A stretch of DNA of 64,000 bases from Candidatus Leptovillus gracilis (GCA_016716065.1 JADJXA010000025.1:248001-312000), one strand, 5' to 3'. Positions 24,675 through 33,562 are shown, numbered from the stretch's first letter. Notes: a model not told the origin generated them from the letters alone. Translations and numbers: made by a program.

Positions 24675-25801
24675 CAGAGTATGTCTCCTTCTGTGGGCGG
24701 CTCCGGGGAGCGGCGTAACAAGGTAGTGGGTGGCGTGGTCGGCTGTTGCGCAGTGGGCGATACGGCCGTCGTTTGCGGTAGGGACAGCCCACCTTCCAGT
24801 CCGCTCAGGTCGCGGCTAAACGCCTGGGCCTGGGTGGGCGTATACCCCTGCCCGGTCAGGTAGGGCGCGATTGCCTGCCCGCTTTGCAGCCGGGCGGCGA
24901 TGCGTTCCAGGTCTTGGGCTGTCAGTTGCAGCCGCTCGATGCCTTCCAGCACGGCGCGGACAGCGCCTGTCTGCGGGCCAAAGTGGCTGGGGTTGTCGAC
25001 GGCCGTGGCCAGGTCGGCGTCGCTGCGCCCGCCCGCGGCCAGGTTATCAGCCATCGCCTTGACTAACTCCGCCTGGCTCATCTCGCGGCGTGGCTGCAGG
25101 ACGGTATCGGCGACGGCCGTCAGTTGTTCCCGGTTTAGCGGGGACTCCGGCAGGGCGTCGCCGCGTTGGAACGAGGCCACAATGTCCTGGGCCGATTGTC
25201 CCGCCGCCTGCGCCGCCGCTACCTGGGCGACGACGGCGTCAATCGCCGCCTGCACCGCCGCCGCGCCGTGTTCGCTCACGGCCGTTTGCAGCGTCGCCGC
25301 CCGCTCCGCGCCCACCACGTCCACCAGCACCCGCTGCGTCTGCGTGGCCGCCGGCCCCTCCAGGTTGGCGGCCAGACTGGCCAATCCCGCCTGCCGGTTG
25401 GCTGTCAGTGGAGAAAGACGGATGTCAGGCGCGGATGGGAACGCGAAAGGAGCGGTTGGCGCGTTGGCGGTGCTGCCGGTGGGCGACGTGGCAGCGCTGC
25501 CTTCATTATTAGCAGGCGGTGTCGGGGCATTGGCTGGCGCGTTGGCTGTGCCGCCGCCAGACGGCCGTGTGGCGGTATCTCCCGCGCCATCGGTTCGCCG
25601 CGCCGGTGCATTGCCCGTTCTGCCGCTGCCCCATTCGTCATCCCGCCAGCGCCCCCGCCCTGCGGCTGACCACCCATCAGGACGACGGCCGTAACCGCCA
25701 ATTTGCTCATAGGCGCTGCGCAGGGATGGCGATAATTTAGTCGTCAACCACAGACTGGAGCCGAAGCTCGACATGCTCGACCCTGCCCGCAGGTAGTCCA
25801 T
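24674..25801 (-). CDS. Ala/Pro-rich soluble protein following the TrbL-like gene
   Basis: 375 residues, ATG overlapping the TGA of the TrbL-like gene. The first third is low-complexity Ala, Pro, Thr and Gly. Residues about 135-345 form a helical region with LSPLTANRQAGLASLAANL, AAVQAAIDAVVAQVAAAQAAGQSAQDIVASF and GIERLQLTAQDLERIAARLQSGQAIAPYL. The tail is again Pro/Thr-rich. No membrane helix or signal peptide is obvious. TrbL/VirB6 proteins often have a long soluble Ala-rich C-terminus, so this may be such a tail encoded as a separate coupled gene. No family is recognised. Confidence 0.6.
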   Translation of the reverse strand: MDYLRAGSSMSSFGSSLWLTTKLSPSLRSAYEQIGGYGRRPDGWSAAGRGRWRDDEWGSGRTGNAPARRTDGAGDTATRPSGGGTANAPANAPTPPANNEGSAATSPTGSTANAPTAPFAFPSAPDIRLSPLTANRQAGLASLAANLEGPAATQTQRVLVDVVGAERAATLQTAVSEHGAAAVQAAIDAVVAQVAAAQAAGQSAQDIVASFQRGDALPESPLNREQLTAVADTVLQPRREMSQAELVKAMADNLAAGGRSDADLATAVDNPSHFGPQTGAVRAVLEGIERLQLTAQDLERIAARLQSGQAIAPYLTGQGYTPTQAQAFSRDLSGLEGGLSLPQTTAVSPTAQQPTTPPTTLLRRSPEPPTEGDIL

Positions 25802-27168
25802 CAGGTCCGGTTCGTGAACCTGCGGCTCGCCGTCGCGGAAGTTGCGGCCAAGGTGCGCACTTCGTGAACGGTTTCAATCATGTTGCGGGCCGTGGGCGAT
25901 TTCCCCACAGCGTAGCCGGCCATCGCCTCCAACTGCCGCACCCGGCCGTCGGCTTTCTCCGGGTCTGTGTTCAGGTAGCCGCCGCCCGCCTTGGCGTCGG
26001 CCTTCAACATGCCTGCCGCCGCCAACGCCCCGCCGCCGACCGCCAGCGCCAGACCAGCGCCGGCCCCGGTCACGGCCGCGTTGCGGCCCATGTTGACCAG
26101 GTCGGTCCCTGTCGCGCCGCCGGTCATCACGCCGCCGCCAAAGAGGTGCATCCCGGCCATCGCCAGCTTAAACGCTCCCTGGATGCGCCAGGCCAGGATG
26201 ACAGTGGCGATAATCGCCGCGCCGATGTACAGCCCGATGCCCCGTTGGGCGGCAATCGCCAGCAGCCCGATGACTATCGAAGCGATGATGACGCTGAGGA
26301 AGGTCTCGATGAACAGGTTGATGAACTGCCGCAGGTAAGCGCCGATGAACGCTTCGGTGTGGACGAAGAAGGCCAGCATCATGGCGAAGGGCACGCCGGC
26401 GTAGAGCAAGAGCGCCGCGCCGGTCAGCGACAGGCGCAGGAAATGGTCGGCGATGGCTGTGGGGATGGCGATGAGGGCGAACAGCAGCCGCTCCAGCCCT
26501 TCGGCGGCCAGCCGTTTGGCAGCTTCCTGGTCGGCTTCGTCGGCCAGGTTGATGGCCGATGGGTCGCCGTAGGGGAAGTAGGCGGCGGCAAACAGCGCCG
26601 GGAACTCGGTGTTGCCCAGTTCGGCCACGTTGCCGATGGACAGGAAGTAGGCCACCAGGTCGAAGCTGCCGATGACCCCGTCGCCGGCCGGGTAGACGTC
26701 GGGCAGGGCCGCCGGCAGGCCGGTGTCGGTGCCGCCGAACTCCGTGCCGAACAGTTCGCCTTCGGCCTCGGCCAGCGCTGAGGCCTGTACCCCGGCGGTG
26801 GCCGCCTGGCGCAAGCCTTCCATCATCTCGATGACCATCACCGGGGTGCTGAAGAAAAAGAAGGTCATGAAGCCGTAGAGCAGCAGCTTCTGCGGGTCTA
26901 CCACCCGTTTGGTGGGGGTGATGCTGCTCATGAGATACCAGACGCCGAGCAGGGTGAGGGCGAAGACAAACAGCGCGCCCATCGGCCCGGCCAGGGCGTT
27001 GGTCAGCAGGTCAACCAGGAAAGCGACGTTGGTCGTCAGCCAGTCGTTGACATCCTCAGCGATGATGGCCATGGAGAGCAGCGAGCGGTCGAGCGACCAG
27101 AGCAGCTGCGCCAGGACATATTGGATGAAGTAGATGGCTTCGGCCAGAGCGCGTCCGGGGTCGAGCAT
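25801..27168 (-). CDS. TrbL/VirB6-like polytopic membrane protein
   Basis: 455 residues from the ATG at 27168, which overlaps the upstream TAA (TAATG); the longer frame upstream is an out-of-frame shadow of the neighbouring gene. There are at least six hydrophobic helices: FLVDLLTNALAGPMGALFVFALTLLGVWYL, LLLYGFMTFFFFSTPVMVIEMM, LLFALIAIPTAIADHFL, ALLLYAGVPFAMMLAFFV, FIETFLSVIIASIVIGLLAIAA and GLYIGAAIIATVILAWRI. A Gly/Ala-rich stretch and a soluble tail with NMIETVHEVRTL follow. This topology, with transfer genes around it, fits the inner-membrane channel protein TrbL/VirB6. Confidence 0.75.
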   Translation of the reverse strand: MLDPGRALAEAIYFIQYVLAQLLWSLDRSLLSMAIIAEDVNDWLTTNVAFLVDLLTNALAGPMGALFVFALTLLGVWYLMSSITPTKRVVDPQKLLLYGFMTFFFFSTPVMVIEMMEGLRQAATAGVQASALAEAEGELFGTEFGGTDTGLPAALPDVYPAGDGVIGSFDLVAYFLSIGNVAELGNTEFPALFAAAYFPYGDPSAINLADEADQEAAKRLAAEGLERLLFALIAIPTAIADHFLRLSLTGAALLLYAGVPFAMMLAFFVHTEAFIGAYLRQFINLFIETFLSVIIASIVIGLLAIAAQRGIGLYIGAAIIATVILAWRIQGAFKLAMAGMHLFGGGVMTGGATGTDLVNMGRNAAVTGAGAGLALAVGGGALAAAGMLKADAKAGGGYLNTDPEKADGRVRQLEAMAGYAVGKSPTARNMIETVHEVRTLAATSATASRRFTNRT

Positions 27169-28025
27169 TAACGGCCGTCCTTTGTGTCGGTGGGTGTCGC
27201 CGGGGCGTCTTTGCACCCGGCGCGCCAGTTGGTGAAACGCTGCGTCAGGTAGCCGAACCCCGCGCCGCCGGCAGCGGCCAGGAGCAAGATGAAGACCGGC
27301 GACAGGCGCGCAGGTTGGGTATCGGAGGGGGATGGCGTGGCAATGGGCGATACGGCAGGCACGGCCGTGGTCGTAGACACAGTTGTGGGCTGTGTGGTTG
27401 TGATTGGCGCGGCGGCAGCGAAAACGGCCGTCGTCACCGGCACAATCGGCGGAATCTGTTCGTCGGCATGGTCGTCGACGTGGCCGTGGGCTTCTTCGGC
27501 TGTTGGTATCTTGGGCACGGGCAGCGGCGAATCTGGAGCCATGTCGAAGTAGACCCGGTCGTCGCTGTGGAAGGTGAAGTGGTAGGTAAGGGTAAGCGGT
27601 ACAGGTATGGGCGCACCGCCATTGGGCGTCTCGCCGTTGGGCGTCTCGCCATTGGGCGCCGCGCCCACCATTACCCCCAGGCCATGCAGCCCGCTCTCGC
27701 CCAGAATGGCGGCAGAAATGTCGTCCAACGGACGGGTGAAGAGGAACTGGTACAGCCCCGGCGTCACCGGCCAGGCGCATCGGCCCTCGGCGTCGGTGGT
27801 GCAGGCAACGGCCGTTTCCTCCGGCAGCCGCGACAGCTTCACCACTTCACCGGCCAGCGCACGGCCGTTGCTGTCGCGCAGTCGGATGGTGAGCTGCACT
27901 GTTGTTTCGCCCTGGGCAACGGCCGTAGACATCGGCGCAGCCAACAATACAAACCAAACCACCGCGCCACAAAACACGCCCAACCACCCCACTCGTTTCA
28001 CCCATTCACCCTGTTTCATCATCAT
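27168..28025 (-). CDS. Secreted, membrane-anchored Thr/Pro-rich protein
   Basis: 285 residues. A signal helix at about 13-38 (VGWLGVFCGAVVWFVLLAAPMSTAVAQ) is followed by a small beta domain with VQLTIRLRDSNGRALAGEVVKLSRLPE...CAWPVTPGLYQFLF, like a carboxypeptidase-regulatory-like or Cna-B sandwich. Next come three tandem NGETP repeats, a His/Asp-rich patch (AHGHVDDHADE) that could bind metal, a Thr-rich linker, and a C-terminal membrane helix LSPVFILLLAAAGGAGFGYL with a basic tail. This is the architecture of a surface-anchored stalk. It is followed without a gap by the TrbL-like gene. Function unknown. Confidence 0.65.
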   Translation of the reverse strand: MMMKQGEWVKRVGWLGVFCGAVVWFVLLAAPMSTAVAQGETTVQLTIRLRDSNGRALAGEVVKLSRLPEETAVACTTDAEGRCAWPVTPGLYQFLFTRPLDDISAAILGESGLHGLGVMVGAAPNGETPNGETPNGGAPIPVPLTLTYHFTFHSDDRVYFDMAPDSPLPVPKIPTAEEAHGHVDDHADEQIPPIVPVTTAVFAAAAPITTTQPTTVSTTTAVPAVSPIATPSPSDTQPARLSPVFILLLAAAGGAGFGYLTQRFTNWRAGCKDAPATPTDTKDGR

Positions 28026-28140
28026 GTCGTCCTATTCAGCCTGTTACAGAATCACAGATTACGCAGATTTCGCAGATTCTCGCCCTCTTCCCGTTGGCCC
28101 CTTCGACAAGCTCAGAGCCAGCCCTGAGTACACCGAAGGG

Positions 28141-28208
28141 GCAAGCAATTAACAATTGACAATTTCTTCTCCACTTCACAATTCACAATTCACAATTCAA
28201 ACTTCACC
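28141..28208. repeat. Junction repeat: acaattcacaattcaaact units
   Basis: The same cttcacaattc family as at 16200 and 18265. It fills the gap upstream of 28025. Confidence 0.85.
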
Positions 28209-28210
28209 AT

Positions 28211-28354
28211 TCAATAGGGTTCATGCTCTTTCCAGCGCGGCAGCCCATTGCGCGTTTTGGCCGTCCGGCTCACATACGGTGAACGACGCGGACGGAAAAT
28301 AATCACCAGGAGCACCACCACGGAAAGGATGAGCAGCAGCAGCAATACCTCCAT
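28211..28354 (-). CDS. 47-residue single-pass membrane protein
   Basis: The ATG at 28354 follows the SSB stop codon (TAG, 28357-28355) with no gap, a strong sign of coupled translation. The product begins MEVLLLLLILSVVVLLVIIF, a membrane helix, and ends in a basic cytoplasmic tail (RPRRSPYVSRTAKTRNGLPRWKEHEPY). It is short enough to be missed by length cut-offs. It could be a small secretion-system subunit or an accessory membrane peptide; there is no recognised family. Confidence 0.7.
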   Translation of the reverse strand: MEVLLLLLILSVVVLLVIIFRPRRSPYVSRTAKTRNGLPRWKEHEPY

Positions 28355-28723
28355 CTACGCCTCCTCTTCCTGGGGCTTGTCGTTTAAGAAGCGCACCTGG
28401 TCGGCGCGCACTTCGTAGTTCGCGCCCATCGTGCCGTCGCTGCGCTTGTACAAGCGCGGTCCGCCGCTGGCCGGGTCCGGCGTCAGCCGTCCGGCCACCA
28501 ACACCTTGCTGCCGCGCTGGAGGTACTGGTGGCACGCCTCCGCCTGCGCTCCCGTCACCTGCACGCGAAACCATGTGGTTTCGCTGGTCAACTCGCCCGT
28601 CTCCCCGGAACGCCACTTGCGCTCCGTCGCCAGACTAAAATTCGTGACGGCCGTGCCATCCGGCATAGTCCGCATCTCCGGCTCCCGCCCTAATCGGCCG
28701 ACTAATGTCAGTTGTTGATACAT
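28355..28723 (-). CDS. ssb: Single-stranded DNA-binding protein
   Basis: 122 residues from the ATG at 28723, preceded by AAGGAAGG; upstream codons are Ser/Arg-rich repeat sequence. The OB-fold pattern of bacterial SSB is complete: QQLTLVGRLGREPEMRTMPDGTAVTNFSLAT, TTWFRVQVTGAQAEACHQYLQRGSKVLVAGRL and a final YEVRADQVRFL. The acidic tail EEEA lacks the canonical DDDIPF motif of chromosomal SSBs, as is common for element-encoded copies. It protects transferred or replicating single strands and should work with the Prim-Pol and replication-relaxation proteins of the operon. Confidence 0.9.
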   Translation of the reverse strand: MYQQLTLVGRLGREPEMRTMPDGTAVTNFSLATERKWRSGETGELTSETTWFRVQVTGAQAEACHQYLQRGSKVLVAGRLTPDPASGGPRLYKRSDGTMGANYEVRADQVRFLNDKPQEEEA

Positions 28724-28737
28724 GGTTCCTTCCTTGT

Positions 28738-28788
28738 AGCTAGAGCGAGAGCTAGAGCGAGAGCTAGAGCGAGAGCTAGAGCTAGAGT
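28738..28788. repeat. GAGCTAGAGC-type repeat (copy 4)
   Basis: gagcgagagctagagcga units just upstream of the ssb ribosome-binding site, in the junction with the peptidase gene. Confidence 0.88.
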
Positions 28789-28854
28789 GGTCGCTCTTTT
28801 TGAACAATTGACCATTTCTTCTTCACTCCGCATTCCGCAATCCGCATTCCGCAA

Positions 28855-30243
28855 TCACTCCGCCCACCCCGCCGGGTCCACCAGATTGCCGTGTTGGTAC
28901 ATCGTCCAGTGCAGGTGGCTGCCGGTGGAGCAGCCGGTGCTGCCCATCTCGGCGATATTCTGCCCGGCGCTGACGCCGCCGGCCGTGAGCAGGAAGCCGC
29001 GCAGGTGGCCCAGGTAGTGGAGCGTCTCGCCGTCGCCCAGGCGCTGGTAGTTGCCCAGTCCTTCGTGCGGCGCTTCCGAGCCGGGGATGTGGGCGCAGTC
29101 CGGGCCGCTGCTGTGTGGTCCGGCGTAGTGCAGCGTCCCATTGATGGGCGACCAGACCAGCGTGCCGGCCGTGTTGGCGATGTCCACGCCGTTGTGGAAC
29201 CACGGCTGCTCCGGCGGACAGCCGTAGCCCGCGCCGTCGATGCCGGTGTAGTAGGCGTTGCAGCCAAAGCCGCGGGTGATGAAGCCCGTCGTCGGCCACA
29301 TGCCGCCGCCGGTTCCGGGGTCGGTGGGACCGCCGGGGTCGCCATCGCCCAGGACAATGGGTGTGGGTGGTGGTGGCTGCTCGGCGTCCTGGTGGGGACC
29401 TGTCGGATCGGGGGTCAGCAGAAACCAGATGGGACGCACGGCCGTTTGCCGCCAGTTGGTCAAGAGGCCAATCTCCTGCACCTGGCCGGTCGGCGCGGTG
29501 ATGCCCAACACCACCTGCCGCGTCTCCTGCGGCTGCAAGGGGGAGAGCAGTTGGCTGTCGGCCAGGGGCAGGTTGGCGGCCAGCAGCGGTTCGTTGCCCG
29601 GCTGCCAGCGGCCGGTGACCGGCTGGCTCTGGCCGTGGCTGGCGCGGATGAACAGCAGGTCGGACAGGGGCACGATGCTTTCGACGGCGCCATGGTTGGT
29701 CAGGCGGAAGGTGAAATAGTAGAAGCTGGCCTCCGGCTGACGCGGGCTGGGGGCGGTTTGCCAATCTATGAGCCGCAGTACCAGGTTGTTGGGGCCGCCG
29801 ATGGTCACGTCGCTGTGCATGTAGAAGCTGCCCACCCGGTAGTGGGGCGTTGTCTGTGGGACCGGGGTGGTGAAGCCGATGATGGGCAGGCCGGGGGTCG
29901 TGGTCACCGGTGGCTGCGGCGTCTCCGTGATGTAGACCGGCGTGGTCGTCACCCAATAGGGCGTGGGGGTGGCGGCAAACATCGGCGTCACCGTCGTCCA
30001 CTGCGGCGTGGTCGTGATGTAGACCGGGACCGGCGTGTCGGCGTAGACCGGCGTGGTGGTTCCCAGGAAGCGGGTCTCGGTGGGCACGGACGTGGTGGTC
30101 GCCGCCGCCCAATAGGCCACCCCGGCCAGCGTGTGGGGGTTTTCCACGGCGCTGATAAGGCCGCAGCCAAGCGAGGCGGCCGCGAGCAGGAAGAAAATAG
30201 CCGGGCGAAGAAGTGGATAATGGGTGACTCCGTTGTTGTCCAT
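28855..30243 (-). CDS. Lipid-anchored M23-type (LytM) peptidase
   Basis: 462 residues from the ATG at 30243, overlapping the upstream TAA (TAATG). The N-terminal helix ends in a lipobox-like SLGC (Cys at about 27). A long Thr/Pro-rich linker (residues about 45-120) and a beta domain precede the C-terminal LytM domain: TTGFITRGFGCNAYYTG, FHNGVDIANTAGTLVWSP (His350, Asp354), LHYLGHL and GSTGCSTGSHLHWTMY (His443, His445). The zinc-binding and catalytic residues are present. M23 enzymes cut peptidoglycan cross-bridges; in conjugation operons they open the wall for the channel. Good assignment; activity on this host's wall is inferred. Confidence 0.85.
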   Translation of the reverse strand: MDNNGVTHYPLLRPAIFFLLAAASLGCGLISAVENPHTLAGVAYWAAATTTSVPTETRFLGTTTPVYADTPVPVYITTTPQWTTVTPMFAATPTPYWVTTTPVYITETPQPPVTTTPGLPIIGFTTPVPQTTPHYRVGSFYMHSDVTIGGPNNLVLRLIDWQTAPSPRQPEASFYYFTFRLTNHGAVESIVPLSDLLFIRASHGQSQPVTGRWQPGNEPLLAANLPLADSQLLSPLQPQETRQVVLGITAPTGQVQEIGLLTNWRQTAVRPIWFLLTPDPTGPHQDAEQPPPPTPIVLGDGDPGGPTDPGTGGGMWPTTGFITRGFGCNAYYTGIDGAGYGCPPEQPWFHNGVDIANTAGTLVWSPINGTLHYAGPHSSGPDCAHIPGSEAPHEGLGNYQRLGDGETLHYLGHLRGFLLTAGGVSAGQNIAEMGSTGCSTGSHLHWTMYQHGNLVDPAGWAE

Positions 30244-31502
30244 TACTGCCCTCCCGCGCCACCGCCAAACAGCAGCGGCAGGTAGGTCTGGTGGCGGATG
30301 GACAGATAGTGGGTGGCCCATTCGGTACGGCCGTCGCCCCAGGTGGTGGTGGCAGTGTTGACGGCCGTTTCCGGGATGTCGCCGGTGATTTGCACCCGGT
30401 AGTGGAAGCTGCGGCTGTCGTCGGAACCGTAGAAATGGGGCTGCCAGCGCAGGGTGGTTCCCGGCGCGGGCGGAAAGCCGCGTGATGGCGTATCGGGTCC
30501 GGCGTAGGCGTAGGTGAAGCCGCGCTGCCCGGCGCTGTCTTGCAGGCCGATGGCATACCCGGCGGCGGTAAGGGCGTCGGGTTGGGCGATGTGGTCGTAG
30601 AGGTAAAAAAGTTCGCTGCCTCTGTCTGGTGGCTCGTGGCCTTGTCGGTCCACCGTCAAGGCGATGGCGAAGCGGCTGGTCAGGTCGGGGTTGGTCGCGT
30701 GGGGGGTGTCGTGCCACTGGGCGTAGAACACCTGCCTGTCGGCCAGATAGCCGGACAGGATGGCCGCGTGCCAGCGGCCGCCGCCCGTCAGGTCCAGGTC
30801 TTGCCACAACCCGGCCAATCGCAGGCCGGGGGCAGTTGTCGTGGGCAGCCAATGGGGCGCGCCATCCGGGGATTCATCCAGAAAGAGCAGGCCGTTGGCC
30901 GACACTCGCAGTTGTTCGTAGCGACGGCCGTACAGCACCACGCTGTAGCCTTCCGCGCCCAGGTTGAAGGTGACGGCCGTGTCGTCGCAGTCGCCGCCGG
31001 CGGCGATGAAGGGTTCGCAGAGGTTGGGCAGGCCGTAGCCGCCCAGGTCCAGATAAGGCAGGCCGTCGGGCAGGCTGGTCAGGCTGTAGTCCAGTCGGCC
31101 GGGGGGAATTTCGCCGGTCCACTGGAGGCTGTGGTCGGCGGGGTTGTAGGCCAGAGCGCTGTCGGCCTCCACCAGTTCCACCTGCGGCGGCAGGACGTCG
31201 GCCAGCGTCACCGTCTCGGTCACGGGACCGCTGTTGCGCAGCGTCACCGTGTAGACCACTTCCTGCCCCGGCGCGGCGCTGGATACGGCCGTCTTACTCA
31301 CCGCCGGAACCACCATCACCGGGTCCACGCGGCTATCATCCACCTCCACCGCCCAAAACCCTCGCGCCGCCAGGTCCACAACCGGCAGGCCCATTTCATC
31401 CGGCCCCGGCCCCAACCCCTGCGCCATCGCCACCACCCCACTCATTCCCACCACTAAGCCCACTACTAAACCCGCCAGCAAAACCCACAAAAACCTTTTC
31501 AT
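30243..31502 (-). CDS. Secreted DUF11-domain protein
   Basis: 419 residues starting MKRFLWVLLAGLVVGLVVG (signal peptide, ATG at 31502); the frame continues upstream only as an out-of-frame shadow. Residues about 75-150 form a DUF11 module (EVVYTVTLRNSGPVTETVTLADVLPPQVELVEADSAL...HSLQWTGEIPPG). After it comes a beta-rich domain with FNLGAEGYSVVLYGRRYEQLRVSANGLLFLDE, resembling the extracellular sandwich often found with DUF11. It ends with a second surface module (YRVQITGDIPETAVNTATTTWGDG). Probably surface-exposed and structural. It is followed by the peptidase gene in overlap. Confidence 0.72.
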   Translation of the reverse strand: MKRFLWVLLAGLVVGLVVGMSGVVAMAQGLGPGPDEMGLPVVDLAARGFWAVEVDDSRVDPVMVVPAVSKTAVSSAAPGQEVVYTVTLRNSGPVTETVTLADVLPPQVELVEADSALAYNPADHSLQWTGEIPPGRLDYSLTSLPDGLPYLDLGGYGLPNLCEPFIAAGGDCDDTAVTFNLGAEGYSVVLYGRRYEQLRVSANGLLFLDESPDGAPHWLPTTTAPGLRLAGLWQDLDLTGGGRWHAAILSGYLADRQVFYAQWHDTPHATNPDLTSRFAIALTVDRQGHEPPDRGSELFYLYDHIAQPDALTAAGYAIGLQDSAGQRGFTYAYAGPDTPSRGFPPAPGTTLRWQPHFYGSDDSRSFHYRVQITGDIPETAVNTATTTWGDGRTEWATHYLSIRHQTYLPLLFGGGAGGQ

Positions 31503-31566
31503 CACTTCTCCTCTCTCCTCTTCTTCGTCCCTTTGTCCCTTCGTCCCTTTGTAATAATTTCCGCCT

Positions 31567-31629
31567 TCTCTAGCTCTCGCTCTTACTCTTCCTCTAGCTC
31601 TCGCTCTAGCTCTCGCTCTCGCTCTAGCT
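31567..31629. repeat. GAGCTAGAGC-type repeat (copy 5)
   Basis: ctctagctctcgctctag units forming the end of the 31583-33562 gene (ERERELERELEEE tail) and the junction after it. Confidence 0.85.
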
Positions 31630-33562
31630 TCACCCCAGCCGCATACACATCCCGGCTCACATAGTCGGTCTGCAACCCACTCCAGGCCAGCAGTGCCCGC
31701 CGCGCTTGCAGCGGATGGGCCGCCAGGATGAGGTCGGCGGCCGGCGGCGTATCGGCCGCCAGGACCACGCCCGGCGGTTCGTCGCAGCTCCCCGTCGCCA
31801 GCGCGCAGCCCACCACCACCGGACGGCCGTAACGGATGAACGTCGTGCCCGGCGGTGGGTCGCCACTGGCATAGATGGCAAATACGTGGAGAGTTGGCTC
31901 GGTCCCAGCTATGCTGACAAAGGGGTAGGCGTCCGGCCCCAACGCTCCCGTGAGGCCCTGCCCCGGCAGTCGGTTTTCGCTCACGGGCACTGGCCCCGTC
32001 CAGCTCTGACCGCCATCGGCCGACCAGGCGGCGTAGGCGGTATAGCGGTCGCGGGGTGGAACGCCGCCGGCGCCGCTGTCTTCGTAGAAGGGGGTCCAGC
32101 CGTCGGGGATGCCATTGGTGAAGGTGTCCATACGGCCGTTGACCAGCGCCCCGCCGCTCAGTTCCGCCCCGTCCCAAACCGCTTCGTTGTGGGCGCGGAT
32201 GGCGTCGGGCCGGGCGCGCAGGAAAAGGGTGACGCTGTTGGACACGGCCGTGCCCGACACGGCCAACGGGACGTACTGGTTGAGCGGGTTGGCCTCCGCC
32301 GACCAGAGGACGCCAGCGCCGTTGGGATTTGTGCCGCCGGCCGGGTCCAGCCCAATTTGTAATCTTAAGTTGGCCGGGTTGACGACCGTCAGGGGGTCGT
32401 CGGCGTCGCTGGACCAGGCACGGCCGTAAGCCGAGAAGGTAACGGCCGCGCCTGGCGTGACGTAAACGGTTTGCATCAGGCCGCCGTCGAAGACGGCGTC
32501 GGTGACGGCCATGCGCGCCGCGTTAAACGGGTCGTAGATACGCTCCGGGTGGACCACTGCGAAAGGCGACAAGGGGTTGACGGCCGTGTAGGTCGGCGGC
32601 ACAGGCACTGGCGGCGGTGGCGGCGCGGGGATGTGGCTCACCCAGGCGGCGGCCAGCAGCAAGGTTCCGTCGGCGGCGCGGGCGCTGTGCAGGGTGACGG
32701 CCGTCATGGGCATCTCCGCCAGCGACAACTGCGCCACCGTCGTCCAGCCCGGCAGCAAGAGCGGCGTCATACCATAAGTGCGCAGGTGGAGGATGTTGCC
32801 TTCCAGGTAGCTGAGGGCAAAGCCGCGTTCGTTGGTGTTGGGCGTGGCCGGGTTGTCGTAGAAGGTCGTCAGGCGCGGTGTGTGGCCGGGGCCGATACGC
32901 GCGATGTGCCAGTACAGGTCGTGTTGGTGTTCCGCGTGCCAGATGGCCCCGTCCAGTTCATAAAAGACGTGGGCGCGGTTATTGGCGTCCAGGGTGATGC
33001 GCGGCTTGTGGCCTGGCCCCACCTGCCGCCAGAAATCGAAGTCCGCCTGCCGCGCCCCCAGGTCGGCGGCGCGGTAATGGATTTGCCCATCCTGTTCGTA
33101 GACCAGGTGCAGCCGGTTGACGGCCGAAAAGACAAGGTCGGCGTGGACGGCGGGAGCGATGCGCCGCGCCTGCAAGAAGCTGCCGCCGCGGGCCACCGAG
33201 ATGGTCAGGTCGCCGGCCGTCAGCCAGGCCAGGGCCAGCACGTCGTCGCCGACGGCCGCGGCCAGCAATTGTTGGTCGGCGATGTCCAGGCTTTCGTTGC
33301 GCAGCGGCGCGGCGCTGAAGGCCAGGGAGTCGTCCAGGGGAAGCGTGTCGGCTGGCAGGCACTCTCCACCGCCGCTCTGGCCGCCCGCGGGCGGCGGCTG
33401 CATGAGGTCGGGGTCGGCGCCGAGCGCTCGGGTCGGCAGGGGGATGAGGCCGTGCGCATCGGGCTGGCAGGCTCCGGCCGGCGGCGGCGTTTCGGCGGCG
33501 CAGGCGGCCAGGAGCAGGGCCAGCAGGAGGTAAAAGGAGGTACACAATCCCGTCGTCTTCAT
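31583..33562 (-). CDS. Secreted lipoprotein with BNR/Asp-box beta-propeller-like repeats
   Basis: 659 residues. The lipobox LLLAAC puts the lipidated Cys at about residue 21. The mature part has repeated four-stranded blades (LALAWLTAGDLTISVARGGSF, VFSAVNRLHLVYEQDGQIHYRAADLG, ITLDANNRAHVFYELDGAIWHAEH), and an Asp-box AAWSADGGQSWTGPVPVSE near residue 530, as in sialidase or BNR-type propellers. Sialidase catalytic residues are not evident. It is the first gene of the minus-strand transfer train. The tail is repeat-encoded. A binding or adhesion role on the cell surface is likely; a glycosidase role is not supported. Confidence 0.7.
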   Translation of the reverse strand: MKTTGLCTSFYLLLALLLAACAAETPPPAGACQPDAHGLIPLPTRALGADPDLMQPPPAGGQSGGGECLPADTLPLDDSLAFSAAPLRNESLDIADQQLLAAAVGDDVLALAWLTAGDLTISVARGGSFLQARRIAPAVHADLVFSAVNRLHLVYEQDGQIHYRAADLGARQADFDFWRQVGPGHKPRITLDANNRAHVFYELDGAIWHAEHQHDLYWHIARIGPGHTPRLTTFYDNPATPNTNERGFALSYLEGNILHLRTYGMTPLLLPGWTTVAQLSLAEMPMTAVTLHSARAADGTLLLAAAWVSHIPAPPPPPVPVPPTYTAVNPLSPFAVVHPERIYDPFNAARMAVTDAVFDGGLMQTVYVTPGAAVTFSAYGRAWSSDADDPLTVVNPANLRLQIGLDPAGGTNPNGAGVLWSAEANPLNQYVPLAVSGTAVSNSVTLFLRARPDAIRAHNEAVWDGAELSGGALVNGRMDTFTNGIPDGWTPFYEDSGAGGVPPRDRYTAYAAWSADGGQSWTGPVPVSENRLPGQGLTGALGPDAYPFVSIAGTEPTLHVFAIYASGDPPPGTTFIRYGRPVVVGCALATGSCDEPPGVVLAADTPPAADLILAAHPLQARRALLAWSGLQTDYVSRDVYAAGVKLERERELERELEEE

